Part shown: positions 1 to 7,921 of the stretch, piece after piece
How the letters are laid out: the number at the start of each line of letters is the position of its first letter
How positions within the stretch are numbered: position 1 is the stretch's first letter
Source: Thermococcus sp.
Lineage (GTDB): Archaea > Methanobacteriota_B > Thermococci > Thermococcales > Thermococcaceae
Assembly: GCF_027011145.1 (NCBI RefSeq)
Contig: NZ_JALVAO010000045.1
Location: 1-61,225 of the forward strand
DNA length: 61,225 nucleotides
Reading direction: 5' to 3'
Notes under the pieces: model-generated
The model's database searches: none
Told to the model about the DNA's origin: nothing
What the model saw: the letters and a program-made list of their open reading frames with translations, nothing else
Translations under genes and position numbers: made by a program

Positions 1-2434
1 GCGGGCACTGTCTCAGCTTTACGTTCCTCAGGCGGGAGACTTTGGTTTTTGAATGCCACCCGCAGTTTGTACAAACTAAAACGACCTCGTGCTCAAGGAG
101 TCTCTTCCTGAAGAGTTCTACCAGTTCATCTCTCTCCATAACGCCTGAGAGCAGAAACTCCCCGCTTACCGTCATGTTAAGCCTGGCCAGCTTTGAAGGC
201 TCTTTTCTGAGAGTCGTCTTTACCCTCAGCGAGCCGGCCTTGAGGAGCTCCATGACGAGTTCGGCCCTTTTGATATCCACCTTGTCATGGTAGAGCTCGT
301 TTAAGGTCTCCCGCTCAATCACCGTTCCCTCGAAGAGCCTCTCTATTCTTCTTATCTTCGCGTCCCTTCTTAAAGCCCCAAAGCGCTTCGCCACGTTGAG
401 CATTCTCCAGCGGTACGCGTGGGAATCCCTAAGGGCGCGCGAGACCATAAACTCAACGTTCCCCGGTTCCTGATAGAGGTATCGCTTAACTTCCTCCGGG
501 TTAAGCTGGAAGGGTGTCTTGAACACTATGGCGTGTCCCTGACTCCTCACAGAGAAGACCCTTCCGTAGCGGAGGATTAAAAGCGAGTGCACTATTCTAC
601 CGATGGCCTCGTTCGCCCTGCTCCCGAAGTCGGCGTGGATTATCAATGCTTTCGGCGTGCTCTCCACAACAATATCCCTGTCGGTTGGGAACGGCTCATC
701 TTTGATTTCTTCAAAGGCCCTTCTGAGTTCCTTTTCCTCGAACTCAACGCCCTCCAGAAGCTCCTTTGCCCTATCAAAGTCGAAGGCCAGCTCCCTCCTT
801 AGCCTGCCAACATCGAGGGCAACGCCAAAGGGAACTGGAATCATCTCGCCCTCCCAGCTTGGAATTGCACTCTCAAGGCTCTTGCTCTCGCGAACCTTCA
901 AGAGTCTCGCCTCTTCGTCGATTTTGAGCACAATCCAGCTCCGTCCGTTCATAACGAACTCCATGCCCTCCTCAAGGTCCATAACAAAGCTTTCGTCGAG
1001 CCTGCCAACTATGTGCCCGCTCTTTGAATCGAACACCCGCCAGGAAACCTCGTCTGGAATCGTCGAGAGGTTCTCGTAGTAGTACTGGAACGCCCCCCTG
1101 CGGAGGTAGAGGAGGTTTTTCTCCTCGTCGAAACTGATTAGCCTAGCCTCCTCGAGGATGCTCAGAACGTCAAGGTAGTCCTCCCAGCTCAAATCTCTGT
1201 ACACGTAAGCCCTCCTCGCTATTTCATAGGGCCTCTCGCGGGGGAGTTTCTTATGCTCGATTAACAGGCCTACGACGAAATGTGCCAAAACGTCGAGGCC
1301 ACCGATGGGCTCAACGGCCTCAAAGCGCCCTTCAAGGGCCCTCTTGGCTATGATTAGGCTTTGAAGGTAGTCCTCCACGTTGGTCGCTATGATATAACCT
1401 TCGCTTACCTCCCCAATCCTGTGCTTTGCCCTTCCGACGCGCTGAACCAAACGGTTGACCTGTCTCGGGCTCATGTACTGTATCACCACATCGACGTCGC
1501 CGATGTCTATGCCGAGCTCCATTGATGACGTGCAGATTAGGGCTTTGATTTTTCCCTCTTTGAGGGCTTTTTCGGCCTTAACACGCGCCTCCTTTGAGAG
1601 CGAGCCGTGGTGGACCTCAACGGGTTTTCCCCAGGCTTTTAGGCGGTGCGCCAGAACCTCCGCGAACTGACGCGTGTTGGTGAAGACTAGGGCCTTGCCG
1701 TGGTTCTCCACGATTTCCCATAGAACCCTGAGACGAGCCGCTATCTCCGGCGAGACGCTCAGCCTCTCGGCCAGCTCCTTGTCCTTTTCCTTCGGCTCTG
1801 GATAGAGCACGTGAAAGCGGTAACCCTTTTTCCAGTTTGGCCTGACTATGACTTCCCCCTTCAGCCAGTCCCTCACCTCGTTTTCGTTGCCAACCGTTGC
1901 GGTCATTCCTATTCTCCTGAAGTCGGCAATCTCGGCTAAACGCTCAAGGTTGAGGAGGAGCTGTGCCCCGCGCTTGTTGTCCACAAGCTCGGCTATCTCA
2001 TCGACGATGACGAACTTGACGTTGCCGAGATGCTTTCTCAGGGATTTAACGGTCAAGATAACGCCGAGGGTTTCAGGGGTTATGATGAGCATCTGGGGAG
2101 GGTTCTTAACCTGCTTCGCCTTTCTGTACGCTGAAGTATCCCCGTGCCTGACCTCGACGGTTATTCCGAGCTTCTTTCCCCACCATTCGAGCCTCTCGAG
2201 CAAATCTCTGTTGAGGGCCTTGAGCGGGGCTATGTAGAGGGCGGAAATCGGCTTGAGGCCGTTCTCAAGGATTTCGTTGAAGACCGGCAGAACCGCCGCC
2301 TCAGTCTTTCCAGAGCCGGTTGGGGCTATAATCAGAACGCTCTTCCCCGAACTAACCTCCTTAAAAGCGTCCTGCTGGAGCCTGTTGAGCCTCCCAAAGC
2401 GTTCCCTGATGGCCTTTCTCAGGAGGGGGTGCAT
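1..2434 (-). CDS. Lhr-type superfamily 2 DNA/RNA helicase (3' end outside window)
   Basis: At least 811 codons are open from the ATG at 2434 to the window edge, so the C-terminus is missing. Motif I is PTGSGKTEA (about residues 38-46), motif II reads DEIA rather than the usual DEVH/DEIH, and motif VI is QRVGRAKHR, all as in the large archaeal Lhr helicases. Near the visible end lies CTNCGW followed about 20 residues later by a further Cys-Pro, which suggests a C-terminal zinc finger. Members of this family act in nucleic-acid unwinding, repair and RNA metabolism. Two TATA-like sequences (near 2458 and 2478 read on this strand) sit between this gene and the divergent exporter. The family call is firm; assignment to one Lhr subgroup is not. 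Confidence 0.88.
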   Translation of the reverse strand, partial: MHPLLRKAIRERFGRLNRLQQDAFKEVSSGKSVLIIAPTGSGKTEAAVLPVFNEILENGLKPISALYIAPLKALNRDLLERLEWWGKKLGITVEVRHGDTSAYRKAKQVKNPPQMLIITPETLGVILTVKSLRKHLGNVKFVIVDEIAELVDNKRGAQLLLNLERLAEIADFRRIGMTATVGNENEVRDWLKGEVIVRPNWKKGYRFHVLYPEPKEKDKELAERLSVSPEIAARLRVLWEIVENHGKALVFTNTRQFAEVLAHRLKAWGKPVEVHHGSLSKEARVKAEKALKEGKIKALICTSSMELGIDIGDVDVVIQYMSPRQVNRLVQRVGRAKHRIGEVSEGYIIATNVEDYLQSLIIAKRALEGRFEAVEPIGGLDVLAHFVVGLLIEHKKLPRERPYEIARRAYVYRDLSWEDYLDVLSILEEARLISFDEEKNLLYLRRGAFQYYYENLSTIPDEVSWRVFDSKSGHIVGRLDESFVMDLEEGMEFVMNGRSWIVLKIDEEARLLKVRESKSLESAIPSWEGEMIPVPFGVALDVGRLRRELAFDFDRAKELLEGVEFEEKELRRAFEEIKDEPFPTDRDIVVESTPKALIIHADFGSRANEAIGRIVHSLLILRYGRVFSVRSQGHAIVFKTPFQLNPEEVKRYLYQEPGNVEFMVSRALRDSHAYRWRMLNVAKRFGALRRDAKIRRIERLFEGTVIERETLNELYHDKVDIKRAELVMELLKAGSLRVKTTLRKEPSKLARLNMTVSGEFLLSGVMERDELVELFRKRLLEHEVVLVCTNCGWHSKTKVSRLRNVKLRQCP

Positions 2435-2485
2435 GGTCGTGGGTTTTGAATTGGGTTTATAACCATAACCACTAACTTTATAAGG

Positions 2486-2507
2486 CGATATATCGTTCGA
2501 CATATCG
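2486..2507. promoter_or_regulatory. 22-bp dyad (CGATAT N10 ATATCG) at the exporter start
   Basis: CGATAT at 2486-2491 and ATATCG at 2502-2507 form an inverted repeat. The left part is also a perfect 10-bp palindrome, CGATATATCG (2486-2495), followed by a near copy, CGACATATCG (2498-2507). The dyad lies just downstream of a TATA box (ACTTTATAAGG, about 2475-2485) and covers the expected transcription start of the exporter gene, a usual place for an archaeal repressor site. No regulator gene is adjacent, so the binding protein is unknown. Confidence 0.45.
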
Positions 2508-2516
2508 GTGAAGAAC

Positions 2517-4016
2517 ATGCAAGTCACAAGAAACGGCGAGACTTATGACCTGAGCTACGCCAAAAAGGCCACCCTTGTTGTAGTTCTCCTGCCCCTACTG
2601 GTTATGTACACTGAAGCGATGCTCACCCCGGCGTTGCCGACAATACAGAAGGAGTTCGCGGTAAACCCGAACGACGTCAGCTGGGTTCTCACAATTTACC
2701 TCCTCGTCGGAACAGTTAGTGTGGCAATCTTCGGAAAGCTCGGCGACATGTATGGAAAGAAGAAGATGTTCCTCGTCGCGCTGGGATTCTACACTCTGGG
2801 AGTTATCCTCAACGGCTTCGCCCCGAGCTTCCAGTGGCTCCTCGTAACGAGGGCCATACAGGGCTTCGGAATGGCAATCTTCCCGCTCGCTTTCAGCCTC
2901 GTCCGTGAGGAGTTCCCGCCCGAGATGGTGCCCCAGGTTCAGGGAATGATAAGCGCGATGTTCGGCGTCGGTATGGTTATAGCCCTTCCTCTCGGAGCTT
3001 ATGTAACACAGCACTGGGGCTGGCGCTGGACGTACCACACAGCCTCGCCGTTTGCAGTCCTGATGTTTATCCTTGCATGGAAAGTTCTCAGGGAGAGTCG
3101 TTACATAAACCCCGGAAAGCTCGACTGGCCCGGCGCGCTCTTCCTCACCTGGGCGGTTGTTCCGGCCCTTGTTGCTGTAACCCGCGCCCCAAACATCGGC
3201 TGGACGGCGGGGGAAACGCTTACCCTCTTTGGGGTTTCCTTAGTTGGCGCAGTCCTCTTGGTCATCTGGGAAAGAAGGGTTGAAAACCCGATACTTCCCC
3301 TTGGCATTATCACTTCCCGGAACCCGGCAATAGTGAACGTTGGAATAATGTTCGCCGCCTTCGGCATTTCCATGATGAGCCAGGCGAACACCTACATCTT
3401 CCAGATGAAACCCCCCTACGGCTTCGGCAAGAGCATCCTTGAGAGCGGTCTCCTCATGACCCCCATGGCAGGCGTTATGCTAATCGTCGCTCCAATCGCC
3501 GGAAAACTAATGCCAAAAATCGGCGCAAAACCACTGGCGATACTCGGTGCGCTGACTGCCAGTGCCGGTCTTGGAGTCCTGGCCAAATACGCCCCCCAGC
3601 TCCCGCCGAACCACCTCTGGACGTTTGTTGGTCTGATAACCCTCGTCGGGACTGGGATAACGCTAATGAACATCTCCCTAATCAACGTCCTTGTGTTCAG
3701 CGTTCCGCAGAGGGTCATGGGTGTAGCTACCGGTGCGAACAGCCTCTTCAGGAACTTCGGCTCGACCTGGGGGCCTGCAATAGCGGGAACCGTCATGAGC
3801 ACCTATTACGTGCTCTTCCACCCACCGGGGGCTCCCTCGTGGGTCAAGATAAAAATCCCGACGACGAAAGCCTACGAGGTGCTTTTCGGGACCTCTGCGG
3901 TGATATACCTCTTCCTTGCTATCCTTAGCCTGGCTATAGTCGAGGTGATGAAGGGTGGCAGGATTCGGGACGTTAAGGCGGGCGAAAATGAGGCGCTGAT
4001 TAATAATGGCTCTTAG
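2517..4016 (+). CDS. MFS multidrug exporter, 14-TM (DHA2/EmrB-like) type
   Basis: This 499-residue, very hydrophobic protein has about 14 predicted membrane segments. After the first helix comes MLTPALPTIQ, and the loop between helices 2 and 3 carries GKLGDMYGKKK, the major facilitator signature. The long length and the ALPTI motif fit drug:H+ antiporters of the DHA2 group, which pump toxic compounds out across the membrane. ATG 2517 was preferred over GTG 2508 because GGTGA at 2507-2511 lies 5 nt before it. A dyad over the promoter suggests ligand-controlled repression. The substrate cannot be told from sequence. A T-rich run just after the stop (4018-4027) could end transcription. Confidence 0.85.
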   Translation: MQVTRNGETYDLSYAKKATLVVVLLPLLVMYTEAMLTPALPTIQKEFAVNPNDVSWVLTIYLLVGTVSVAIFGKLGDMYGKKKMFLVALGFYTLGVILNGFAPSFQWLLVTRAIQGFGMAIFPLAFSLVREEFPPEMVPQVQGMISAMFGVGMVIALPLGAYVTQHWGWRWTYHTASPFAVLMFILAWKVLRESRYINPGKLDWPGALFLTWAVVPALVAVTRAPNIGWTAGETLTLFGVSLVGAVLLVIWERRVENPILPLGIITSRNPAIVNVGIMFAAFGISMMSQANTYIFQMKPPYGFGKSILESGLLMTPMAGVMLIVAPIAGKLMPKIGAKPLAILGALTASAGLGVLAKYAPQLPPNHLWTFVGLITLVGTGITLMNISLINVLVFSVPQRVMGVATGANSLFRNFGSTWGPAIAGTVMSTYYVLFHPPGAPSWVKIKIPTTKAYEVLFGTSAVIYLFLAILSLAIVEVMKGGRIRDVKAGENEALINNGS

Positions 4017-4502
4017 AACTTTTTTCCTTTAATATCACGTTTTTGACACTCCTTTTGAAGTTGTCACCTTTCAAGAGCATTTTTCGGCCAATTCGCTGGT
4101 TGAGAGTTCTCTGGAAGTTTTTAGTAATGTTTTGTTATTGTGGCACTAATCGTTTTATTCTGCGGTATGATTTGTAACGAAATTTTTTCGAGATATCCAG
4201 CGGGGCAATGATCACACCTGTATTTAGCTGAATCCTATGAAAATGCGATGTTTTGTTTGAAAACGTGTTGTAAGGCCGAAAAACTCCATTCAAAGCCCGT
4301 TTGTGTTTCTGGAAGTCTCGTGTATGGTTTTGTGCATTGGTGAATTAGGGGGATTATGCGAGCTTGGGTTGGTTGTTATTCCCGTTAAAACACCTGAATT
4401 CGAGGCTTCTGGCGGGAGTTTTAAGACCCCTTTGGAGAAAGGCTTATAAGATTCGAGGGTTTTTATTCCTTTGTATGATCCAATCAAGGAAAATTCCGCC
4501 CT
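4017..4502 (+). promoter_or_regulatory. CRISPR leader region
   Basis: No credible gene lies in these 486 bp. The DNA is AT-rich, borders the first perfect repeat, and lies on the side opposite the degenerate repeat, which is where a leader is expected. A TATA box (GGCTTATAAG, 4441-4450) about 60 bp before repeat 1 could start the pre-crRNA near 4473. The leader boundaries are inferred from position. Confidence 0.55.
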
Positions 4503-4798
4503 GTTGCAATAAGACTCTAGAAGAATTGAAAGCCGTGCCCGACGAAGCACTCCAGACTACACCAAGCAGGTTGCAATAAGACTCTAGAAGAATTGAAAGT
4601 GGATGAAATTGTCGTTGGGATAAAAGGGTTGGCTAGTTGCAATAAGACTCTAGAAGAATTGAAAGCAGGGCAACTGTCTTCCAATCCACTCCAAAGTACC
4701 TCGTTGCAATAAGACTCTAGAAGAATTGAAAGAAAATCATAATCAGGAAACTGATAATCCCCCGCAACGTTGCAATAAGACCCATCAGAACAATCAAA
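4503..4798 (+). CRISPR. Short CRISPR array: 5 repeats (last degenerate), 4 spacers
   Basis: Four identical 30-bp repeats lie at 4503-4532, 4570-4599, 4636-4665 and 4703-4732. A fifth at 4769-4798 keeps the first 13 bases but diverges after that. Spacers are 4533-4569, 4600-4635, 4666-4702 and 4733-4768 (36-37 bp). Each full repeat ends in ATTGAAAG, the 5' handle of crRNAs in Thermococcales, so transcription is on the plus strand and the decayed repeat is the old, leader-distal end. No cas gene is in the window, so the array must rely on Cas proteins encoded elsewhere. The spacers differ from each other; I saw no match to them in the rest of the window, but this was not a systematic search. 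Confidence 0.97.
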
Positions 4799-4852
4799 AC
4801 CCGAGGGACAACGCTTATCAAATTCCTTTCCGAGTTTTACCCTGGTGGTTGT

Positions 4853-5200
4853 ATGAAGGCCCGCGTCATCGAGCGCTTCAAGTTCGAGTCCGCCCACGCG
4901 GTTCTCATAGACGGCCAGGCAGAGGAAATTCACGGACACACCTTTAGACTCGAGGTGGCCGTCGAGGGAGAGCTGAAAAAGGATTACATCATGGACTTCC
5001 TGCAGTTGAGGGCTATCGTGGGAGATGTCATTAAAAAACTCGACCACCGGAACCTGACGGCGCTCTTCGAGAACCCAACAACCGAGAACATAGCCCTCTG
5101 GATTGCCAGCGAGATTGAGAAAAGACTTCCGGATGGTGTCAGGCTTCACCGTTTGAGGCTCTGGGAGGGTGACGAAAACGGAGTTGAGTTGGAGTTCTAG
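4853..5200 (+). CDS. 6-pyruvoyltetrahydropterin synthase-like protein (PTPS-III/VI type)
   Basis: This 115-residue protein has the zinc-binding histidines of the PTPS/QueD fold: His15 in ESAH and His27/His29 in IHGH. The catalytic Cys of the CxxxHGH motif is absent; Glu24 occupies an ExxHGH pattern instead. The LDHRNL and PTTENIA motifs of the family are present. The Glu variants (PTPS-III and PTPS-VI) are linked to making the pterin precursor 6-hydroxymethyl-dihydropterin rather than carboxytetrahydropterin. A second paralogue at 21113 keeps the Cys and is the better QueD. ATG 4853 follows GGTGGTTGT. The family is secure; the exact reaction is inferred. Confidence 0.8.
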   Translation: MKARVIERFKFESAHAVLIDGQAEEIHGHTFRLEVAVEGELKKDYIMDFLQLRAIVGDVIKKLDHRNLTALFENPTTENIALWIASEIEKRLPDGVRLHRLRLWEGDENGVELEF

Positions 5201-5202
5201 GT

Positions 5203-5673
5203 TCAAACGTCCTCTGCGAGAGCTTCCGTGATGTTCTCCGCCATGACGATACTGTTTGTTTTCTCAAACGAGACTTTTCCTGAAAGAGGAACCCCCACGG
5301 GAATGCTCTTTTTCTTATCTTCTGTTATCTCCCAGCTTATAAGGTCCCCTTCCTCAATCTGGAGAGCTTTTATCAATCCGGCTGGCCCCTCAATTATGTA
5401 CTTGGCAGGTTTTTTTGGTGAATAGACCCTCCATCTCTTTGCCCGTCTAAAATCAACGACCCTCTTCGTTGAATCCAGCCAGATGACATCGATGTCACTC
5501 AGCATAAAAAACATATGAATCGAGGCGTTAAGCCTGCTTTCAACCGGCAGAACGAAAACGAGGGAGTAGTTAACGTTGCTAACGAGCATTAATCCTCTAA
5601 ACCGCCGGAAAAAGTTGTCAGCCAACCTAACTGCTCCATGCCAGACCCGGTTCTTCGTCTCGTTGATTATCAT
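5203..5673 (-). CDS. DUF192 family protein
   Basis: This is a 156-residue protein from ATG 5673; a longer frame from TTG 5694 is possible but less likely. The central part, FRRFRGLM followed by [16 protein letters not shown] and later [12 protein letters not shown], matches the DUF192 fold, a small beta-rich domain of unknown role found in archaea and bacteria. No signal peptide is visible, unlike many bacterial members. The last about 50 residues are extra. It ends 3 bp from the convergent PTPS-like gene and diverges from prefoldin alpha. Confidence 0.75.
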   Translation of the reverse strand: MIINETKNRVWHGAVRLADNFFRRFRGLMLVSNVNYSLVFVLPVESRLNASIHMFFMLSDIDVIWLDSTKRVVDFRRAKRWRVYSPKKPAKYIIEGPAGLIKALQIEEGDLISWEITEDKKKSIPVGVPLSGKVSFEKTNSIVMAENITEALAEDV

Positions 5674-5772
5674 ACTTCCGGGTAGGAGGTTCAAATTAAT
5701 AAGCCTGCCGGCGAAAAACTTTTAAATAACAAAATGTTACTAAAAAATGAGAACGGGAAGGGGGTGGTGGGA

Positions 5773-6201
5773 ATGGCCGAGGAGAAGAAGGTCAGGACCC
5801 TTGAGCAGATTCAGGACGAGATTAGGAGCTACCTCGGTGAAATTGAGTACCTCAGGAGCCAGGTGGGTGCAATCGACGCAACAATCGCTGACCTCAGGAC
5901 CGTTGATGCAACATTGGCCTACATAAAGGACAAGGGCAAAGGAAAGGCAATATACATTCCACTCGGTGGCGGAATCGCGATAAAGGGCAAGATTGAGGAT
6001 CCTGAGGACGTTATAATGGACGTTGGAGCGGGAATCCTCGTTGGAGCGACAATTGATGAGGCTAGGGAGAACATCGAGAAGAGGATAAACGCCCTCATGA
6101 ACCTCCGCCTGGCCCTGCTGAAGAAGATTGAGGAGGACACGAGAAAGGTCAACGAGCTCCTTAAAGAGCTCCAGGAGATGAGCCCTGAGGAGAAGGAGTG
6201 A
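5773..6201 (+). CDS. pfdA: Prefoldin alpha subunit
   Basis: The 142-residue protein has two long coiled coils flanking a beta-hairpin core (IYIPLGGGIAIKG, then DVIMDVGAGILV), the layout of archaeal prefoldin alpha. Two alpha and four beta subunits form the jellyfish-shaped chaperone that holds unfolded proteins for the thermosome. ATG 5773 follows GGGGGTGGTGGGA; an upstream in-frame ATG at 5734 lacks a ribosome site. A TATA box (TTTTAAATAA) lies at about 5719-5729. The next gene may be its partner. Confidence 0.93.
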   Translation: MAEEKKVRTLEQIQDEIRSYLGEIEYLRSQVGAIDATIADLRTVDATLAYIKDKGKGKAIYIPLGGGIAIKGKIEDPEDVIMDVGAGILVGATIDEARENIEKRINALMNLRLALLKKIEEDTRKVNELLKELQEMSPEEKE

Positions 6202-6244
6202 TTCTTCCTCGGCCATTCCTTTTTAATTCTCTGGGGGTGGTGGT

Positions 6245-6535
6245 ATGGAGGCAGTAAAGGCCTACGAGCTCCAGCTTGAACTCAGACAGATTAGAGAACT
6301 CAGAAAAGCCATCGAGCTCAAGATAAAGGAGCTTGAATACGCGGAAGGAATAATAACAGCAACAAAATCCGAGAGGAAACTTTACAGGGCGTTCTCAGAC
6401 CTGCTAGTTGAGATAACCAAGGACGAGGCCATCGAGCACATCGAAAGAATGCGCCTTGTCTACAAGAGGGAACTTGAAAAACTCAAGGAGAGGGAGAAGA
6501 AAATAATGGAGGAACTCTCAAAGCTCACTTCTTAA
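6245..6535 (+). CDS. Small coiled-coil protein, prefoldin-beta-like
   Basis: This 96-residue protein is almost entirely helical and charged: an N-terminal coiled coil, a short middle stretch (TKSERKLYRAFSDLLVEIT) and a C-terminal coiled coil. This layout resembles a prefoldin beta subunit, where the middle is a beta-hairpin, and it follows pfdA by 43 bp on the same strand with its own GGGGGTGGT ribosome site. Similarity to real beta subunits is weak by eye, so it could be a divergent beta or a separate partner. Its 3' end overlaps the convergent oxidoreductase gene by 11 bp. Confidence 0.6.
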   Translation: MEAVKAYELQLELRQIRELRKAIELKIKELEYAEGIITATKSERKLYRAFSDLLVEITKDEAIEHIERMRLVYKRELEKLKEREKKIMEELSKLTS

Positions 6536-7076
6536 GGCCTTCGGCTATCTCAAATCCTTTCTCGAGAGCCCTGACGTTTATCTCTTCCGTCCCGTGGGGG
6601 ACGGCGTCCCTTACTGCCTTTTCTATCGCTTCCCTGCTTACTATTCCAGTAACACCCACTAATATTCCAAGGGTTAAGATGTTCATGGTCAAGCTCAAGC
6701 CCGTTGTTTCCTCGGCTATCTCCGTGAGGGGGAGCGCTATGACGTTGAGCTTCTTTTCGAACTCAAAGTCCCTATGTGGCACAAGATCTTTCTCGACGAT
6801 AACGGTTGCCCCCTCCTTAACCGTGTGGAGATACTTGGTGTAGGCCTCCTGAGAGAAGAACACGGCGTAATCCGGGTGGAGCGTTTTAGGATAGTCTATA
6901 GGCTCGTCGCTTATAACAACCTCTGCCCTGCTCGCTCCACCCCTCGACTCTGGCCCGTAGCTCTGGGTCTGCACCGCGTAGAGGTTCTCGTACACAGCTG
7001 CCGCCCTTCCGAGGATGACACTCGCCAGGATAACGCCCTGCCCGCCGAAACCGCTGAAGAGGACTTCCTTCCTCAT
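6525..7076 (-). CDS. 2-oxoacid:ferredoxin oxidoreductase, gamma subunit (second set)
   Basis: The 183-residue protein begins with FSGFGGQGVILA, the gamma-domain signature, and has TQSYGPESRGG and ETTGLSLTMN further on. It is the last gene of a seven-gene minus-strand operon. With the alpha and beta genes just upstream it forms a coenzyme A-dependent oxidoreductase that decarboxylates 2-oxoacids and reduces ferredoxin in the cytoplasm. ATG 7076 was chosen because it overlaps the beta stop codon as ATGA and follows GGGGTGGGAGC. In P. furiosus this position belongs to the set of less certain substrate (often called XOR). A paralogue lies at 9063. Confidence 0.9.
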   Translation of the reverse strand: MRKEVLFSGFGGQGVILASVILGRAAAVYENLYAVQTQSYGPESRGGASRAEVVISDEPIDYPKTLHPDYAVFFSQEAYTKYLHTVKEGATVIVEKDLVPHRDFEFEKKLNVIALPLTEIAEETTGLSLTMNILTLGILVGVTGIVSREAIEKAVRDAVPHGTEEINVRALEKGFEIAEGLKK

Positions 7077-7921
7077 TGCTCCCACCCCATCATCTTCTTG
7101 GCGCGCTTTATGTATTCTTTATACTCCCTAACGAGGCCCGGCCTGTCCCTGTCAACGAACTCTCCTATGACAATCTTGCCCTCAAGCTCCTCCTCGCTCA
7201 TCTTCTTCGCTTTGGCGAGCGGAACCGTTATCTTCTGATACCAGCGAATTAGCTCCGGAGCGGTCTTCATCCTGTTCCTCCTTCCAAAGCTTATCGGACA
7301 TGGCGAGAGAAACTCGACGAGGGTGAAGCCCTCCTTGCTCAGGGCCTTCTTTATGCTGTTGATTCCCTGGAGGTAGTTGAAGACCGTCCATCTGGCCACG
7401 TAGTTGGCTCCCGCCGAGACGGCCAGCTGGGCGATGTCGAAGGGGTTCTCAAACTGGCCGTATGGAGCGGTTGTTCCCCGGAGGCCCTTGAGGGTTGTCG
7501 GAGCCACCTGCCCACCCGTCATTCCGTAGGTGAAGTTGTTGATGAGAATAACCGTAACGTCGAGGTTTCTCCTTATGGCGTGGATTAGGTGGTTTCCTCC
7601 AATGGCAGCTGAATCACCGTCTCCCATGAAGGCGATTATCTTGAGGTTTGGGTTGGTGAGCTTTATGCCCGTTGCAAAGGCCAGAGCCCTGCCGTGAGTG
7701 GTATGGAGGCCGTCGAAGTTCACAAATCCGGGGACGCGGGAGGAACAGCCTATTCCGCTCACCCAGACTATCTCGTCCTGGTTGAGGCCGAGGTCGTCTA
7801 TGGCCCTCAGTGTGAACTGGAGAACGCTACCGATTCCACACCCGGGACAGAATATCGTTGGGAGCATGTCCTTTCGGAGGTATTTGTCGCGAATCTCGTA
7901 AGCGGACTTCAAATACATCAT
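7073..7921 (-). CDS. 2-oxoacid:ferredoxin oxidoreductase, beta subunit (second set)
   Basis: The 282-residue protein carries CPGCG near residue 25 (cluster-binding Cys) and the thiamine-diphosphate motif GDGDSAAIGGNH followed by NNFTYGMTGGQ. It supplies the TPP site where the 2-oxoacid is decarboxylated. Two further conserved motifs, SPCPISFGRRN and GEFVD, lie in the C-terminal third. Both ends overlap neighbours by 4 bp, so translation of alpha, beta and gamma is coupled. It is clearly paralogous to the gene at 9579. Confidence 0.92.
   Translation of the reverse strand: MMYLKSAYEIRDKYLRKDMLPTIFCPGCGIGSVLQFTLRAIDDLGLNQDEIVWVSGIGCSSRVPGFVNFDGLHTTHGRALAFATGIKLTNPNLKIIAFMGDGDSAAIGGNHLIHAIRRNLDVTVILINNFTYGMTGGQVAPTTLKGLRGTTAPYGQFENPFDIAQLAVSAGANYVARWTVFNYLQGINSIKKALSKEGFTLVEFLSPCPISFGRRNRMKTAPELIRWYQKITVPLAKAKKMSEEELEGKIVIGEFVDRDRPGLVREYKEYIKRAKKMMGWEQ

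Noticed and set aside
2595-3038. Long open frames antisense to the exporter, oxidoreductase, MetRS and ProRS genes
   Set aside because: These are shadows typical of high third-position GC; they lack ribosome sites and family motifs.
4017-4502. Possible small genes in the CRISPR leader
   Set aside because: Open frames there are short, have no ribosome site and extend into the repeats.
4517-5206. A 229-codon open frame on the minus strand across the CRISPR array and PTPS-like gene
   Set aside because: It reads through three CRISPR repeats and the antisense of a conserved gene; the repeated peptide in it is only the repeat translated.
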